Positions 7,109-15,649 of a stretch of DNA of 64,000 nucleotides are shown piece after piece. Position 1 is the stretch's first letter. The number at the start of each line of letters is the position of its first letter. The position numbers and the translations under genes are program-made. The stretch comes from Bacteroidales bacterium (lineage in GTDB: Bacteria > Bacteroidota > Bacteroidia > Bacteroidales > P3), in contig JAFZXE010000010.1 in NCBI GenBank assembly GCA_017616895.1, positions 186,001 through 250,000 of the forward strand. Reading direction: 5' to 3'. The notes below the pieces were generated by a model, which ran no database searches, was not told the origin of the DNA, and saw nothing but the letters and a program-made list of their open reading frames with translations.

Positions 7109-7897
7109 ATGAAAGATATCAAAGGATATAACGCACTTGTTACCGGAGGCACTTCCGGTATGGGATGGGAATACTGCCAGCAGCTGGCGGCGAAGGGCTG
7201 CAACATACTGATGGTGTCCATCCAGAAAGAGCAGCTCGAGTCGATGCCGAAAGAGCTGGAGGAGAAATACGGCGTGAAGGCGTGGGGTCTCTATATGGAC
7301 CTCTCGAAAGACACGGCCGCCCGCGAGGTGTGGGATTACTGCCAGGAACAGAAGCTGGACATCGACATACTGATAAACAACGCAGGCATGTTCTTCTTCC
7401 ACGAGACCGACCCCGAGACTCAGGGCAAGGCGAACACGATGATGCAGCTGCACATGATCACCCCTACCCGACTGGTGATGCTCTTCGGCGAAGCTATGAA
7501 AGAGCGCCGCAGGGGCTATATCATCAATATGTCGTCGCTGGCAGCCATGCTGCCGACGCCCGGCATCACCTTCTACGCCGCCACGAAGGCGTACCTGAAG
7601 AGTTTTTCCAAGTCGATGTACTTCGAAATGCGCAACTACAACGTGGGATGCACGACGGTGCTGCCCGGCGCCATAGCCACACCGCTCTACGGCTTGAAGC
7701 CGAGCTTGCTGAAATTCGGAGTGAACATCGGTGTCATAAGCACCCCGCGCTGGCTCGTGAAACACGCCATTCGCGGCATGCTGCATAAACGTCACTATGT
7801 GAAACCCGGCGCGATGAACTACTACCTGCCGGTTCTGATAAAGCTGCTGCCTAACTGGCTGGAGATGAAAATCTGGAATAAGTTTAAGGATAAGTAG
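7109..7897 (+). CDS. Short-chain dehydrogenase/reductase (classical SDR)
   Basis: This 262-residue Rossmann-fold NAD(P) enzyme has TGGTSGMG at 12-19 (cofactor loop), NNAG at 90-93, Ser142/143, and Tyr156-x3-Lys160 (YAATK), so the catalytic set is complete. Family members oxidise or reduce hydroxyl and keto groups, and 3- and 17-hydroxysteroid dehydrogenases belong here. The C-terminus has an amphipathic, basic tail (LKLLPNWLEMKIWNKFKDK) that may touch the membrane. It lies 91 bp after the OYE gene and 94 bp before a second SDR, both gaps holding heptamer tracts. Given the 5-alpha-reductase homologue in the same run, a 3-hydroxysteroid dehydrogenase role is the best guess. The substrate is not proven. 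Confidence 0.85.
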   Translation: MKDIKGYNALVTGGTSGMGWEYCQQLAAKGCNILMVSIQKEQLESMPKELEEKYGVKAWGLYMDLSKDTAAREVWDYCQEQKLDIDILINNAGMFFFHETDPETQGKANTMMQLHMITPTRLVMLFGEAMKERRRGYIINMSSLAAMLPTPGITFYAATKAYLKSFSKSMYFEMRNYNVGCTTVLPGAIATPLYGLKPSLLKFGVNIGVISTPRWLVKHAIRGMLHKRHYVKPGAMNYYLPVLIKLLPNWLEMKIWNKFKDK

Positions 7898-7933
7898 TTA
7901 GGTGCGTTCCCGCACAGGGCAATCATCTAGTTT

Positions 7934-7982
7934 TAAGTAGTAAGTTTTAAGCTGTAAGTTTTAAGCTGTAAGTGGTAAGAAA
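7934..7982. repeat. 7-bp tandem array TAAGTTT/TAAGCTG
   Basis: Seven heptamers in perfect register (TAAGTAG, TAAGTTT, TAAGCTG, TAAGTTT, TAAGCTG, TAAGTGG, TAAGAAA) fill the gap between the two SDR genes. Confidence 0.92.
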
Positions 7983-7991
7983 TTAGTTTTC

Positions 7992-8765
7992 ATGAAGACT
8001 ATCGTCGTTACAGGTTGTACGGGTTCGGTGGGAGGCGCAGCGGTGAGGATGCTGCGTGAGAGAGGCTACAACGTGATTGGCACCACCCGGCGCGAACCGC
8101 GCGAAGGGGAACGCTCCCTGAACCTTGGCTCGCTGCAGTCGATAGTGGAGTTTGTTGAGAAGCTGAAAGCCGACGGCATCGTGGTGGACGGCCTACTGAA
8201 CAACGCCGGCACGATGGAGAAGAACTTCAGAAGAACTGACGACGGATTTGAGCGTGTCATCGGCACGAACTATATCGGCACATACCTGCTCTCGCGCCTT
8301 ATGATAAAGGCGATGGGCAAGGAACTGCAGATAGCCAACACCGTCTCGCTGACCTGCTACACGGCGAAGTTCGGCAAAGACTTCTTCGATGTTGACGAAG
8401 GCAACTACAGCCAGCTGGGTACCTACGGCAACAGCAAATACGCCGTGATGCTCTTCTCGCAGGAGCTAGCACGCCGCACGGGCAACCGAGTGAACATGAC
8501 CGACCCAGGCGTGGTGAACAGCCGCATGCTGCACATGGACCGCTGGTTCGACCCGATAGCCGACGCGCTGTTCAGACCTTTCTGCAAGAGTGCCGAAGGC
8601 GGCGCAACGCCGGCGGTGAACGCCGTGACGACCGACTGCACGATGCAGCTGTTTCGCGGAAAAGAACATAAAGACGTGCCTCAGAAATGGCGCAAAGACA
8701 ACCTCGCAGCGTGGCTGTGGGACGCGACAGAAGTAAAAATTAAAGAAAAAGGAATAGAATTATGA
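7992..8765 (+). CDS. Short-chain dehydrogenase/reductase (WW-oxidoreductase / retinol dehydrogenase-like)
   Basis: This 257-residue SDR has TGCTGSVG at 7-14, NNAG at 70-73, Ser119 and Tyr145-x3-Lys149 (YGNSK). The pattern FxxNYIGTYLLSRLM plus the TDPGVVNSRM stretch after the active site resembles the retinol-dehydrogenase / WWOX-like subgroup, which often acts on lipophilic alcohols and steroids. It is the third gene of the redox operon, and its stop overlaps the next start by 4 bp (ATGA), so translation is probably coupled to the membrane reductase that follows. It may supply the 3-hydroxy/3-keto conversion opposite to that of the first SDR; this is inference from context. Confidence 0.85.
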   Translation: MKTIVVTGCTGSVGGAAVRMLRERGYNVIGTTRREPREGERSLNLGSLQSIVEFVEKLKADGIVVDGLLNNAGTMEKNFRRTDDGFERVIGTNYIGTYLLSRLMIKAMGKELQIANTVSLTCYTAKFGKDFFDVDEGNYSQLGTYGNSKYAVMLFSQELARRTGNRVNMTDPGVVNSRMLHMDRWFDPIADALFRPFCKSAEGGATPAVNAVTTDCTMQLFRGKEHKDVPQKWRKDNLAAWLWDATEVKIKEKGIEL

Positions 8766-9541
8766 TAGAATCATTTTTGGACAATCATTTCACTTGGTTC
8801 CTCATCGGCATGAGCATCACGGCAGTGGTCGTGTTCGTATGCCTGTTTTTCGTGGATGCCGGCTACGGCAAATTCTACACAAAGAAATGGGGACCTGCGG
8901 TAAACAACAAGCTCGGCTGGGTGCTGATGGAAGCACCGGTATTTGTGCTGATGCTGATATTCTACCTCAGCTGGGCAGACAAGAGCGCCATCGTGCCGCT
9001 GATTTTCCTGTGTCTGTTTGAGACACACTATTTCCAGCGGTCGTTCATATTCCCCTTCATGCTGAAAGGGAACAGCCGCATGCCGCTGTCCATCGGCCTC
9101 ATGGGCGTCGTGTTCAACAGTCTTAACGCGCTGATGCAGGGCGGCTGGCTGTTCTACCTCGCACCAAAAGAGATGTACACGGTGGAATGGCTCACCACGC
9201 CGCAGTTCATCGCCGGAACCATCGTATTCCTTGCCGGAATGGGCATAAACATGCATTCCGACTATGTGATACGCCATCTGCGCAAACCCGGCGACACCAA
9301 CCACTACCTGCCTAACAAAGGGCTGTACCGCTATGTGACGAGCGCCAACTACTTCGGCGAGTTCGTGGAGTGGTGCGGATTTGCCTTGCTCACCTGGTCG
9401 GTCAGCGGAGCGGTGTTCGCTTTGTGGACATTTGCCAACCTCGGACCTCGCGCCTACCGCATATACGAGCGCTACCAGTCGGAATTCTCGGAGCAGATGG
9501 CCGAACACCCAAGAAAAAGGATGATTCCCATCATTTGGTAA
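8762..9541 (+). CDS. 3-oxo-5-alpha-steroid 4-dehydrogenase (SRD5A) family membrane reductase
   Basis: This 259-residue integral membrane protein has about six hydrophobic segments. It carries the family pattern: an FETHYFQRSFIFPF loop (about 87-100), GMGINMHSDYVIRHLRKPGD (about 160-179), YLPNKGLYRYVTSANYFGE-EWCGFAL (about 184-208) and a C-terminal RAYRIYERY...EQMAEHPRKRMIPIIW, very close to steroid 5-alpha-reductases (NADPH site in the C-terminal half). These reduce the delta-4 bond of 3-oxo steroids to the 5-alpha (allo) form. With an OYE-type enzyme and two SDRs it forms a set like those reported for bile-acid and steroid A-ring reduction in gut Bacteroidota. An alternative is a related lipid reductase or methyltransferase of the same fold. 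Confidence 0.85.
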   Translation: MIESFLDNHFTWFLIGMSITAVVVFVCLFFVDAGYGKFYTKKWGPAVNNKLGWVLMEAPVFVLMLIFYLSWADKSAIVPLIFLCLFETHYFQRSFIFPFMLKGNSRMPLSIGLMGVVFNSLNALMQGGWLFYLAPKEMYTVEWLTTPQFIAGTIVFLAGMGINMHSDYVIRHLRKPGDTNHYLPNKGLYRYVTSANYFGEFVEWCGFALLTWSVSGAVFALWTFANLGPRAYRIYERYQSEFSEQMAEHPRKRMIPIIW

Positions 9542-9592
9542 AAATAAACACACGCACATAACGAACATAAACACTAACAAACTAAAAGAACA

Positions 9593-10546
9593 ATGAAACA
9601 ATTAAGTGCGACACTCATTACACTACTACTGCTTTTACCAACTATAACCAACGGCCAGACAAAGAAATACGTTCAATACGGAAAGATGGACAGCTGGTGT
9701 GTCCGCGACATTAAGGAAAGCCCTATCATAGGCAGCAAGACGAAACGGATATACAACATAGGGCCGAAGGACACCATCCGCATTAACAAAGCCTACAGAG
9801 CCAACACCCCGTGGAGTTCGTCGAACGCCTACGCCCGTGTGGCGGGAGTAACCAAGACCTCCTGCACGGTGACGCCCGATGCAAGCTGGGATGGAAGCAA
9901 GTGTGCGAAACTGGAAACCAAGATTGAGGAACTGAAGGTTGCGGGTATTGCAAACATCAAAATACTTGTGAGCGGAACCATCTTCTGGGGACATATCTTC
10001 GAGCCGATAAAGACGGCCAACAACCCCTATTCGCTGATGAACTGGGGTGTGCCGTTCACCGAACGCCCCAAGGCACTTGTGCTCGACTATAAGTCGTCAA
10101 TGCCCAACAAAGGAACCCTCACCAAGTGCAAGGTGACCAGCCACAGCACCTGTGCCGGCGACGATGCGCACCAAGTGATATTCGTCCTGCAGAAACGCTG
10201 GGAAGACGAAGAGGGACGCATACATGCCCTGCGTGTCGGAACAGCGATGACTCGCATAGAGAAGCCGTCGAGCGGCTGGGTGAAGAATTTCCGCGTGCCG
10301 GTAATCTATGGCGACGCCACACAAAATGCCGGATATAAAGACTACATGAAATTCGGTCCCAACGGTCTCACCTACTACACCAGAAACAGCAAAGGGAAAC
10401 CTGTGAAGATAGAAGAAGAGGGCTGGGCAGACGCCAACGAGACGCCGACACACGCCATGATGATAATAGGCGCATCCTATCACGAGGCGTGGGTAGGAAC
10501 CATCGGCAACACCCTCTGGGTTGACAACATCGCACTGGAGTACTGA
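9593..10546 (+). CDS. Exported PCMD-domain protein
   Basis: This 317-residue protein has a signal peptide (MKQLSATLITLLLLLPTITN, cleavage near GQT). The mature part shows the PCMD ('putative carbohydrate metabolism domain') pattern: W-SSNAYARVAG, WDGSKCAKLETK, ISGT-like VSGTIFWGHIFEP, then PKALVLDYKSSMP, later HALRVGTAMTRIEKPSSGWV, and a final IGNTLWVDNIALEY strand. The fold is a jelly-roll like that of carbohydrate-binding modules, and such proteins are usually periplasmic or on the surface in Bacteroidales. It follows the membrane reductase by 51 bp, in the same direction, but nothing ties it to that pathway. No lipobox and no T9SS tail are seen. Confidence 0.8.
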   Translation: MKQLSATLITLLLLLPTITNGQTKKYVQYGKMDSWCVRDIKESPIIGSKTKRIYNIGPKDTIRINKAYRANTPWSSSNAYARVAGVTKTSCTVTPDASWDGSKCAKLETKIEELKVAGIANIKILVSGTIFWGHIFEPIKTANNPYSLMNWGVPFTERPKALVLDYKSSMPNKGTLTKCKVTSHSTCAGDDAHQVIFVLQKRWEDEEGRIHALRVGTAMTRIEKPSSGWVKNFRVPVIYGDATQNAGYKDYMKFGPNGLTYYTRNSKGKPVKIEEEGWADANETPTHAMMIIGASYHEAWVGTIGNTLWVDNIALEY

Positions 10547-10605
10547 GAAATCGGAGTATTTCCATATACGTCTTTTTTTAAATTGATTTCCAAGGAATAA
10601 TAGAC

Positions 10606-10635
10606 TATGTCCTATTTAAATATGTCCTATTTAAA
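10606..10635 (+). repeat. Perfect 15-bp tandem duplication
   Basis: TATGTCCTATTTAAA occurs twice head to tail, 34 bp before the ATG of the giant glycosyltransferase gene. It may be a regulatory duplication or a replication-slippage product. Confidence 0.9.
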
Positions 10636-10668
10636 TTAAAAAAAGAAATCTTTACGCCAAAAAACACA

Positions 10669-13600
10669 ATGATAGCCGCTTTGATAGCGACATCCATGAA
10701 ACGCTGTGAATTACTGTTTACACGGGCGTTGAGATCTGTCCTAAATCAGACAAGGAAAGCAGATATTATTATCATTGTGGACGATAACGAAGATTGTTCA
10801 GAGTCTTTGAAGATTCAGAATTATTTGGAGAAACTCAACAACCCGTCTATTCTATATCTACACAATTCACATGTGAGCGGTATTTCGGGAACAGGAGCCT
10901 GGAATACGGGCATAGAATACATCATTAAGGAGTTTGGTCCAGATGCATATGTTGCCATACTAGACGATGACGACGAATGGAAAGAAAACCACTTGTCTGT
11001 ATGTATATCTGCTATTGAACAACATCCCGAATGCATTGGGGTATTCCCTTGGATCTATCGAACCGACTACAATAGAACCCTACACTTCAACGAAGGTGAC
11101 CTTACTATTGAACGTTTTTTAATAGGAGACCCCGGAATTCAAGGCAGTAACATGGTGATAAAAACATGCGGATTTGTTCAGGCCGGAATGTTTGATGAAA
11201 ATATGCCTTCGTGTACAGATAGGGATATGATGATCCGATTATTGCAACGTTTCCCCCAAAATGCATTTCATGCAATTCCCGAACACACAGTAAATTATTA
11301 TATTTCTGACAATTCAATCACATATAACAGAGAAAAAAAACATCATGGCCTGGATGTTTTTTTCAAAAAATATCTCAAAACATTTCCATCATTACGTTGT
11401 CTTGAACTCTCGTTGAAAAGAGCAAAAAAATTATTTGATTACGATGGCGATAACTTCATTATGGAATATAAACGTTTAGAATTGATTGCCATTGGCGTTG
11501 CCATACATAACAATGAGAATTCTATCGCAAGATGTCTGAAATCAATTGTAACACAAAAAGGCTACAAGCGACATCTCAAGATAGTGATAGGAGACGATGC
11601 GTCAGAAGACAATTGGAAGGGAAAAGCCAGACCATATTTAGACATACTTGATGTTGACATTCTAAATCTCAATAACAAAAATGTAAGCCAAACCAGGAAC
11701 GACATCAATAATTATATTAGAAAATATCTTAAGCACGTTGCAATTGTAGGACGACTGGATGCGGATGATGAATACGCCAATGACAACGTACTGAAAGATA
11801 TCGAATATGCTTTTGAATCAACAAAAGCAGATGTCGTTATTGGAGCCAACGGATATCGGGTCAATGGAAAACTAATTGACAAAAAAAATGCAGACAACGA
11901 ACGTCTAATCGATCCAGAATACCTAAAATCTCGTATTGATAGGATGGCATTGGGTATCACCGAAGCAGAACTCCCATCTTGTAACACATTTTTTAAACCA
12001 GAGGCAACGATTCCCTATCCTGATGTTACAAGTGCTGAAGATCATTTTCATACCACATACTACCTCACACATCCCTCATTATTCAAAGTTATCGTGACTA
12101 ATAACATTATGGTGACGAATTACAATCTAACTGGAACCACAACTCAAAACAACCTGCATTCAGGGGCTTACATCAAAAATCGAACAAATTTAAAATCCAA
12201 AATCACGTCATTCTTTATCGAGAACGAAAGAATAACCTCTGCAAAGAAAGACTTAGCAGCCGCAGGAATTGATGCCAACTCACTCTCATTTCTTGGACAA
12301 GGGCAAGAAGGTGTCGTTTTCCACGACTATAAGAAAGTGTACAAAGTTTTTCTGCCATTATTTGCAGGAGAAAACGACGGATGGCTAAAGCGGCATATAC
12401 AACCTTTTGAATCAGACAAACTTCTAAAATCAAAGCATTTTTATAGAATCAAGTTCCTCAGCGAAAATATAATCACTTATGAATATCAATGCTCCGAGGA
12501 ATGTAATACTTACTCGATTGAAGAAGTCTTATCCTTTCTCTGTGAGAGTTGGAGATACAAGATAATTGTCAAAGACTGCAAACCTAAAAATTTCATACGA
12601 GTCAATGGCACCATAAAGCTAATTGACATGAAGGGGTACGACTATGATGACAATTTGTTTTTGAATATGTGCGCTCGCATGTACCTATATGCAAAGTATG
12701 GAGGTACCAGAAATAAATCAGAAATGCGAAAGCTCACTAGGAGTGCTATCAATAATTTTGAATTACCAGAATTATCCAACTCATTTCGCGAATTTGTCAA
12801 CAGCGTCTATGCTGCGATTATATGGCAAGAATCCATAACGGCCATTAATAGTCTTCAGCGCAAATGCTCCGGAACGGTTTTTGAAGAATATGCCTTTGGC
12901 GACCTTCCCAATCTTGAGCAGTTGTATTACAAAAAACTGAGAGCAGGGCTTGCACTTCGCGATTTGACTGTTCTAAAAACGAACCTTTCCAAGGAGAATT
13001 ATTTCACACCGCAATCCATTAGAATCGGTTATGACAAAATATCCCCGATAAAGGACTCCATTTCCTTCTTGATAAAATGCTGCCCTCAAGATGTCAATAC
13101 ACTTGAGGCGAATGTCAAGCATATTGTGCGACAGTTATGTCAGCCTGAAATGCCAAGTGAAATCATTTTGGGAATCGACCCCTACGCTGGAGCATATTTG
13201 CGGGAATTCAACAACAATGGAGACCTTGAAACCCTTCTAAGAATTGCCAGCAAACTCAAAACAGATGGTATTATAGACAGATACATTGTCTATGCAGATA
13301 CCGAAGAAAGTAATCGAACCATAAGCAAACGTTGGTTCGGATGCGAGTCCCCATATTCACATACTGAAGATCTAAAACCTGTACTGCCACAACTTTTTGC
13401 ACTCGAGGCTTGCCTAGGAAACTATATTCTTCAGATGGATTCTGATGTCTTGGTTGGACGCGATGACTACTCACACAAATTTCTTTCCGAGATGCTAGAC
13501 CAACTCAAGACCCACGATAATGTCATATCTGTTGGATTCAATATTCCCAATGAGGAATCCAAACAATATTACGGATTCGAAAACGGAGGTTTCGTGCCAG

Positions 13601-15432
13601 AGATACGGCTCGGTCTCTTCGACAAAAGACGCCTACTGGCTGCAAGACCTTTACCCAATCCCATTAACAATTGCGGTCATTTGACCACGTCCTGGTTCAG
13701 GGCGTTGGAGACCAAACAAAGGGAATCTGGACTATGTTCTATCCGAGGTGGCGATAAAAGGACATTCTATATACATCCACAAAACTACCGCAAGAAGTAT
13801 CCGTCAAGTTGGATGCCTATTTTGGATCGTATCGAACAGGGCTTTATTCCCAAAATTCAAATTGGAAAATTTGATTGTGATGGAAGCCTTATGGAATGGT
13901 GCCGTCCGAAAAGGAATGAAGAGGTAGTCATTGTATCGGTTTTTCGAAACGTAAGATACGACAGATTTCTTCGTTTCTGGACGTCAGTCATTTCTCAAAC
14001 TGATGAAGAATTCGGAATACTACTTTTCGACGATGCTTCTGACAACGGCCTACCATTCTTCATTGAAAACATAATTAAAGGTTATGAGAATCGGGTAACC
14101 TATATTAAATCACGAGTAAAATCCACAAGAATGGAAAACGTTTATACATGTATCCACAAATACATGTCTAATCAGCAGAGCGTTATCCTGATGGTGGATG
14201 GAGACGATGCTTTAATTGGAAATACCGTAGTACGACAACTAAAGGATTATTACCGATATTATGATTGCGATGTAATTGTAGGACGATTCCACCAAACTTA
14301 CAGGATACAGCCACACTATCGCTATCCTGTGGATTTCCAAAATCCACGTGAAAAGGGTGGTAATGTTTGGCAACATTTGAAGACTTTCAAAAAGTATCTC
14401 TTTGATTCTATACCAAGGGATTATTTTGTACACAGCTCAAACAAGTTATGGAAATGGGGGGCAGCACTATGGTTCGAAAATGTTGATGACTTTGCAATGA
14501 TGGTTCCTATAGTTGAAATGTCCGAAAAACCGATGCAAATGGATATCGTAAATTATTATTACGAACGGGATTACGAGCACAGAAATGACAAACGAGAGTT
14601 GAAAGAGCAAATAATATCCGAAATACTAAACAAACCAGCCCTACATTCGGGGAATTACCATATCGGCAGAAAAAAATTTTTACCAAAATTTGATAAAATA
14701 GAACTCGATATCACACATGATTGCAATCTTAAATGTCACGGATGCAATAGATCTTGTGGTCTTGCACCAACAAAGGAATGCGTGACAATTGAGCAAATCA
14801 AAGCATTCATTTCCGAGAGCAAGGACTTAGGAATCAAATGGACTTTAATAAATGTACTTGGAGGGGAGCCAACACTTCATCCCGATTTTCTAGAAATAAT
14901 AAGAATATTAAAGGAAGATTATATTTGCACATTTTCTCCAAACACCATTCTACAAGTTGTCTCAAATGGGTTCACCGAAATCAGCCGTCAATTATGTGAG
15001 GAAGCTAAACGTAAACATGACATCGTCATAGATTACGCATCATTCAAAACAAGCAATAAAATCGATTACTTCACTCAATTCAACAATGCTCCAATTGATG
15101 ATCCTGCATTCAAAAACGCCGACTATACATCGGGCTGCTGGGTTGCTGAATATTGTGGAATAAATATGAACCACAATGGTTTTTTTGCCTGCAGTATTTG
15201 TGGAGCAAACGATAGGGTAATGTCTGCCAATAGTGGCGTAAAGTCCTTGAAAGAACTAACGCATGAAAAGATAATGGATCACTTCAAATCATTCTGTCCT
15301 TTTTGCGGAAACTTTAGCGAATATGACGAAAATTATGGTGATAATATCATACGGAGCGAAAAACGTCCTTATAAAGAATTTATATCTGTCTCATGGCAGA
15401 CCATTTACAACGAATATGCAAAAAAAACATAA
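10669..15432 (+). CDS. Multi-module glycosyltransferase / kinase-like / radical SAM protein
   Basis: This is a single 1587-residue frame without a signal peptide. Modules in order: GT2-like with LDDDDEW at 98-104; second GT2-like from about 272 with DADD at 364-367; kinase or aminoglycoside-phosphotransferase-like part with a Gly-rich loop LGQGQEGVVF (542-551), Lys559, catalytic-loop-like VKDCKPKNF (Asp636, Asn641) and LIDMKG (Asp653); a GT-A-like module from about 797 with DSD at 924-926; a GT2-like module from about 1085 with DGDD at 1177-1180; and a radical SAM domain with Cys1352-x3-Cys1356-x2-Cys1359, GGEP at 1398-1401 and trailing Cys 1490, 1496, 1508, 1511, 1543 and 1546 (possible extra Fe-S sites). 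It probably builds or decorates a glycan or a glycosylated peptide. The gene is AT-rich against its neighbours, stands alone and ends at a terminator, which suggests transfer. No close named family is known to me. Confidence 0.8.
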   Translation: MIAALIATSMKRCELLFTRALRSVLNQTRKADIIIIVDDNEDCSESLKIQNYLEKLNNPSILYLHNSHVSGISGTGAWNTGIEYIIKEFGPDAYVAILDDDDEWKENHLSVCISAIEQHPECIGVFPWIYRTDYNRTLHFNEGDLTIERFLIGDPGIQGSNMVIKTCGFVQAGMFDENMPSCTDRDMMIRLLQRFPQNAFHAIPEHTVNYYISDNSITYNREKKHHGLDVFFKKYLKTFPSLRCLELSLKRAKKLFDYDGDNFIMEYKRLELIAIGVAIHNNENSIARCLKSIVTQKGYKRHLKIVIGDDASEDNWKGKARPYLDILDVDILNLNNKNVSQTRNDINNYIRKYLKHVAIVGRLDADDEYANDNVLKDIEYAFESTKADVVIGANGYRVNGKLIDKKNADNERLIDPEYLKSRIDRMALGITEAELPSCNTFFKPEATIPYPDVTSAEDHFHTTYYLTHPSLFKVIVTNNIMVTNYNLTGTTTQNNLHSGAYIKNRTNLKSKITSFFIENERITSAKKDLAAAGIDANSLSFLGQGQEGVVFHDYKKVYKVFLPLFAGENDGWLKRHIQPFESDKLLKSKHFYRIKFLSENIITYEYQCSEECNTYSIEEVLSFLCESWRYKIIVKDCKPKNFIRVNGTIKLIDMKGYDYDDNLFLNMCARMYLYAKYGGTRNKSEMRKLTRSAINNFELPELSNSFREFVNSVYAAIIWQESITAINSLQRKCSGTVFEEYAFGDLPNLEQLYYKKLRAGLALRDLTVLKTNLSKENYFTPQSIRIGYDKISPIKDSISFLIKCCPQDVNTLEANVKHIVRQLCQPEMPSEIILGIDPYAGAYLREFNNNGDLETLLRIASKLKTDGIIDRYIVYADTEESNRTISKRWFGCESPYSHTEDLKPVLPQLFALEACLGNYILQMDSDVLVGRDDYSHKFLSEMLDQLKTHDNVISVGFNIPNEESKQYYGFENGGFVPEIRLGLFDKRRLLAARPLPNPINNCGHLTTSWFRALETKQRESGLCSIRGGDKRTFYIHPQNYRKKYPSSWMPILDRIEQGFIPKIQIGKFDCDGSLMEWCRPKRNEEVVIVSVFRNVRYDRFLRFWTSVISQTDEEFGILLFDDASDNGLPFFIENIIKGYENRVTYIKSRVKSTRMENVYTCIHKYMSNQQSVILMVDGDDALIGNTVVRQLKDYYRYYDCDVIVGRFHQTYRIQPHYRYPVDFQNPREKGGNVWQHLKTFKKYLFDSIPRDYFVHSSNKLWKWGAALWFENVDDFAMMVPIVEMSEKPMQMDIVNYYYERDYEHRNDKRELKEQIISEILNKPALHSGNYHIGRKKFLPKFDKIELDITHDCNLKCHGCNRSCGLAPTKECVTIEQIKAFISESKDLGIKWTLINVLGGEPTLHPDFLEIIRILKEDYICTFSPNTILQVVSNGFTEISRQLCEEAKRKHDIVIDYASFKTSNKIDYFTQFNNAPIDDPAFKNADYTSGCWVAEYCGINMNHNGFFACSICGANDRVMSANSGVKSLKELTHEKIMDHFKSFCPFCGNFSEYDENYGDNIIRSEKRPYKEFISVSWQTIYNEYAKKT

Positions 15433-15594
15433 CAACAATAGCGAGCAAATTGATGGTACGCACACCCAAAGAGAATGAAATAATATTGTGCTTTTGATTG
15501 GCTATGTCGTTAAATACCATTAATACCCGCAATCATCAAACAGATATGGGCCCGTCTTTATGAAACAAATTGTCTAGACTGTTTTTCTAATCGC

Positions 15595-15636
15595 AAAATA
15601 GCTGGGCTTTTCTTTACGAAAAGCCCAGCTATTTTT
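15595..15636. terminator. Bidirectional intrinsic terminator
   Basis: An 18-bp stem (15595-15612 pairing with 15618-15635) encloses a 5-base loop, with A residues on one side and T residues on the other. It serves both the convergent giant glycosyltransferase gene and the metallopeptidase gene. Apart from it, 15433-15649 shows nothing. Confidence 0.92.
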
Positions 15637-15649
15637 ATCGCTATATTGA

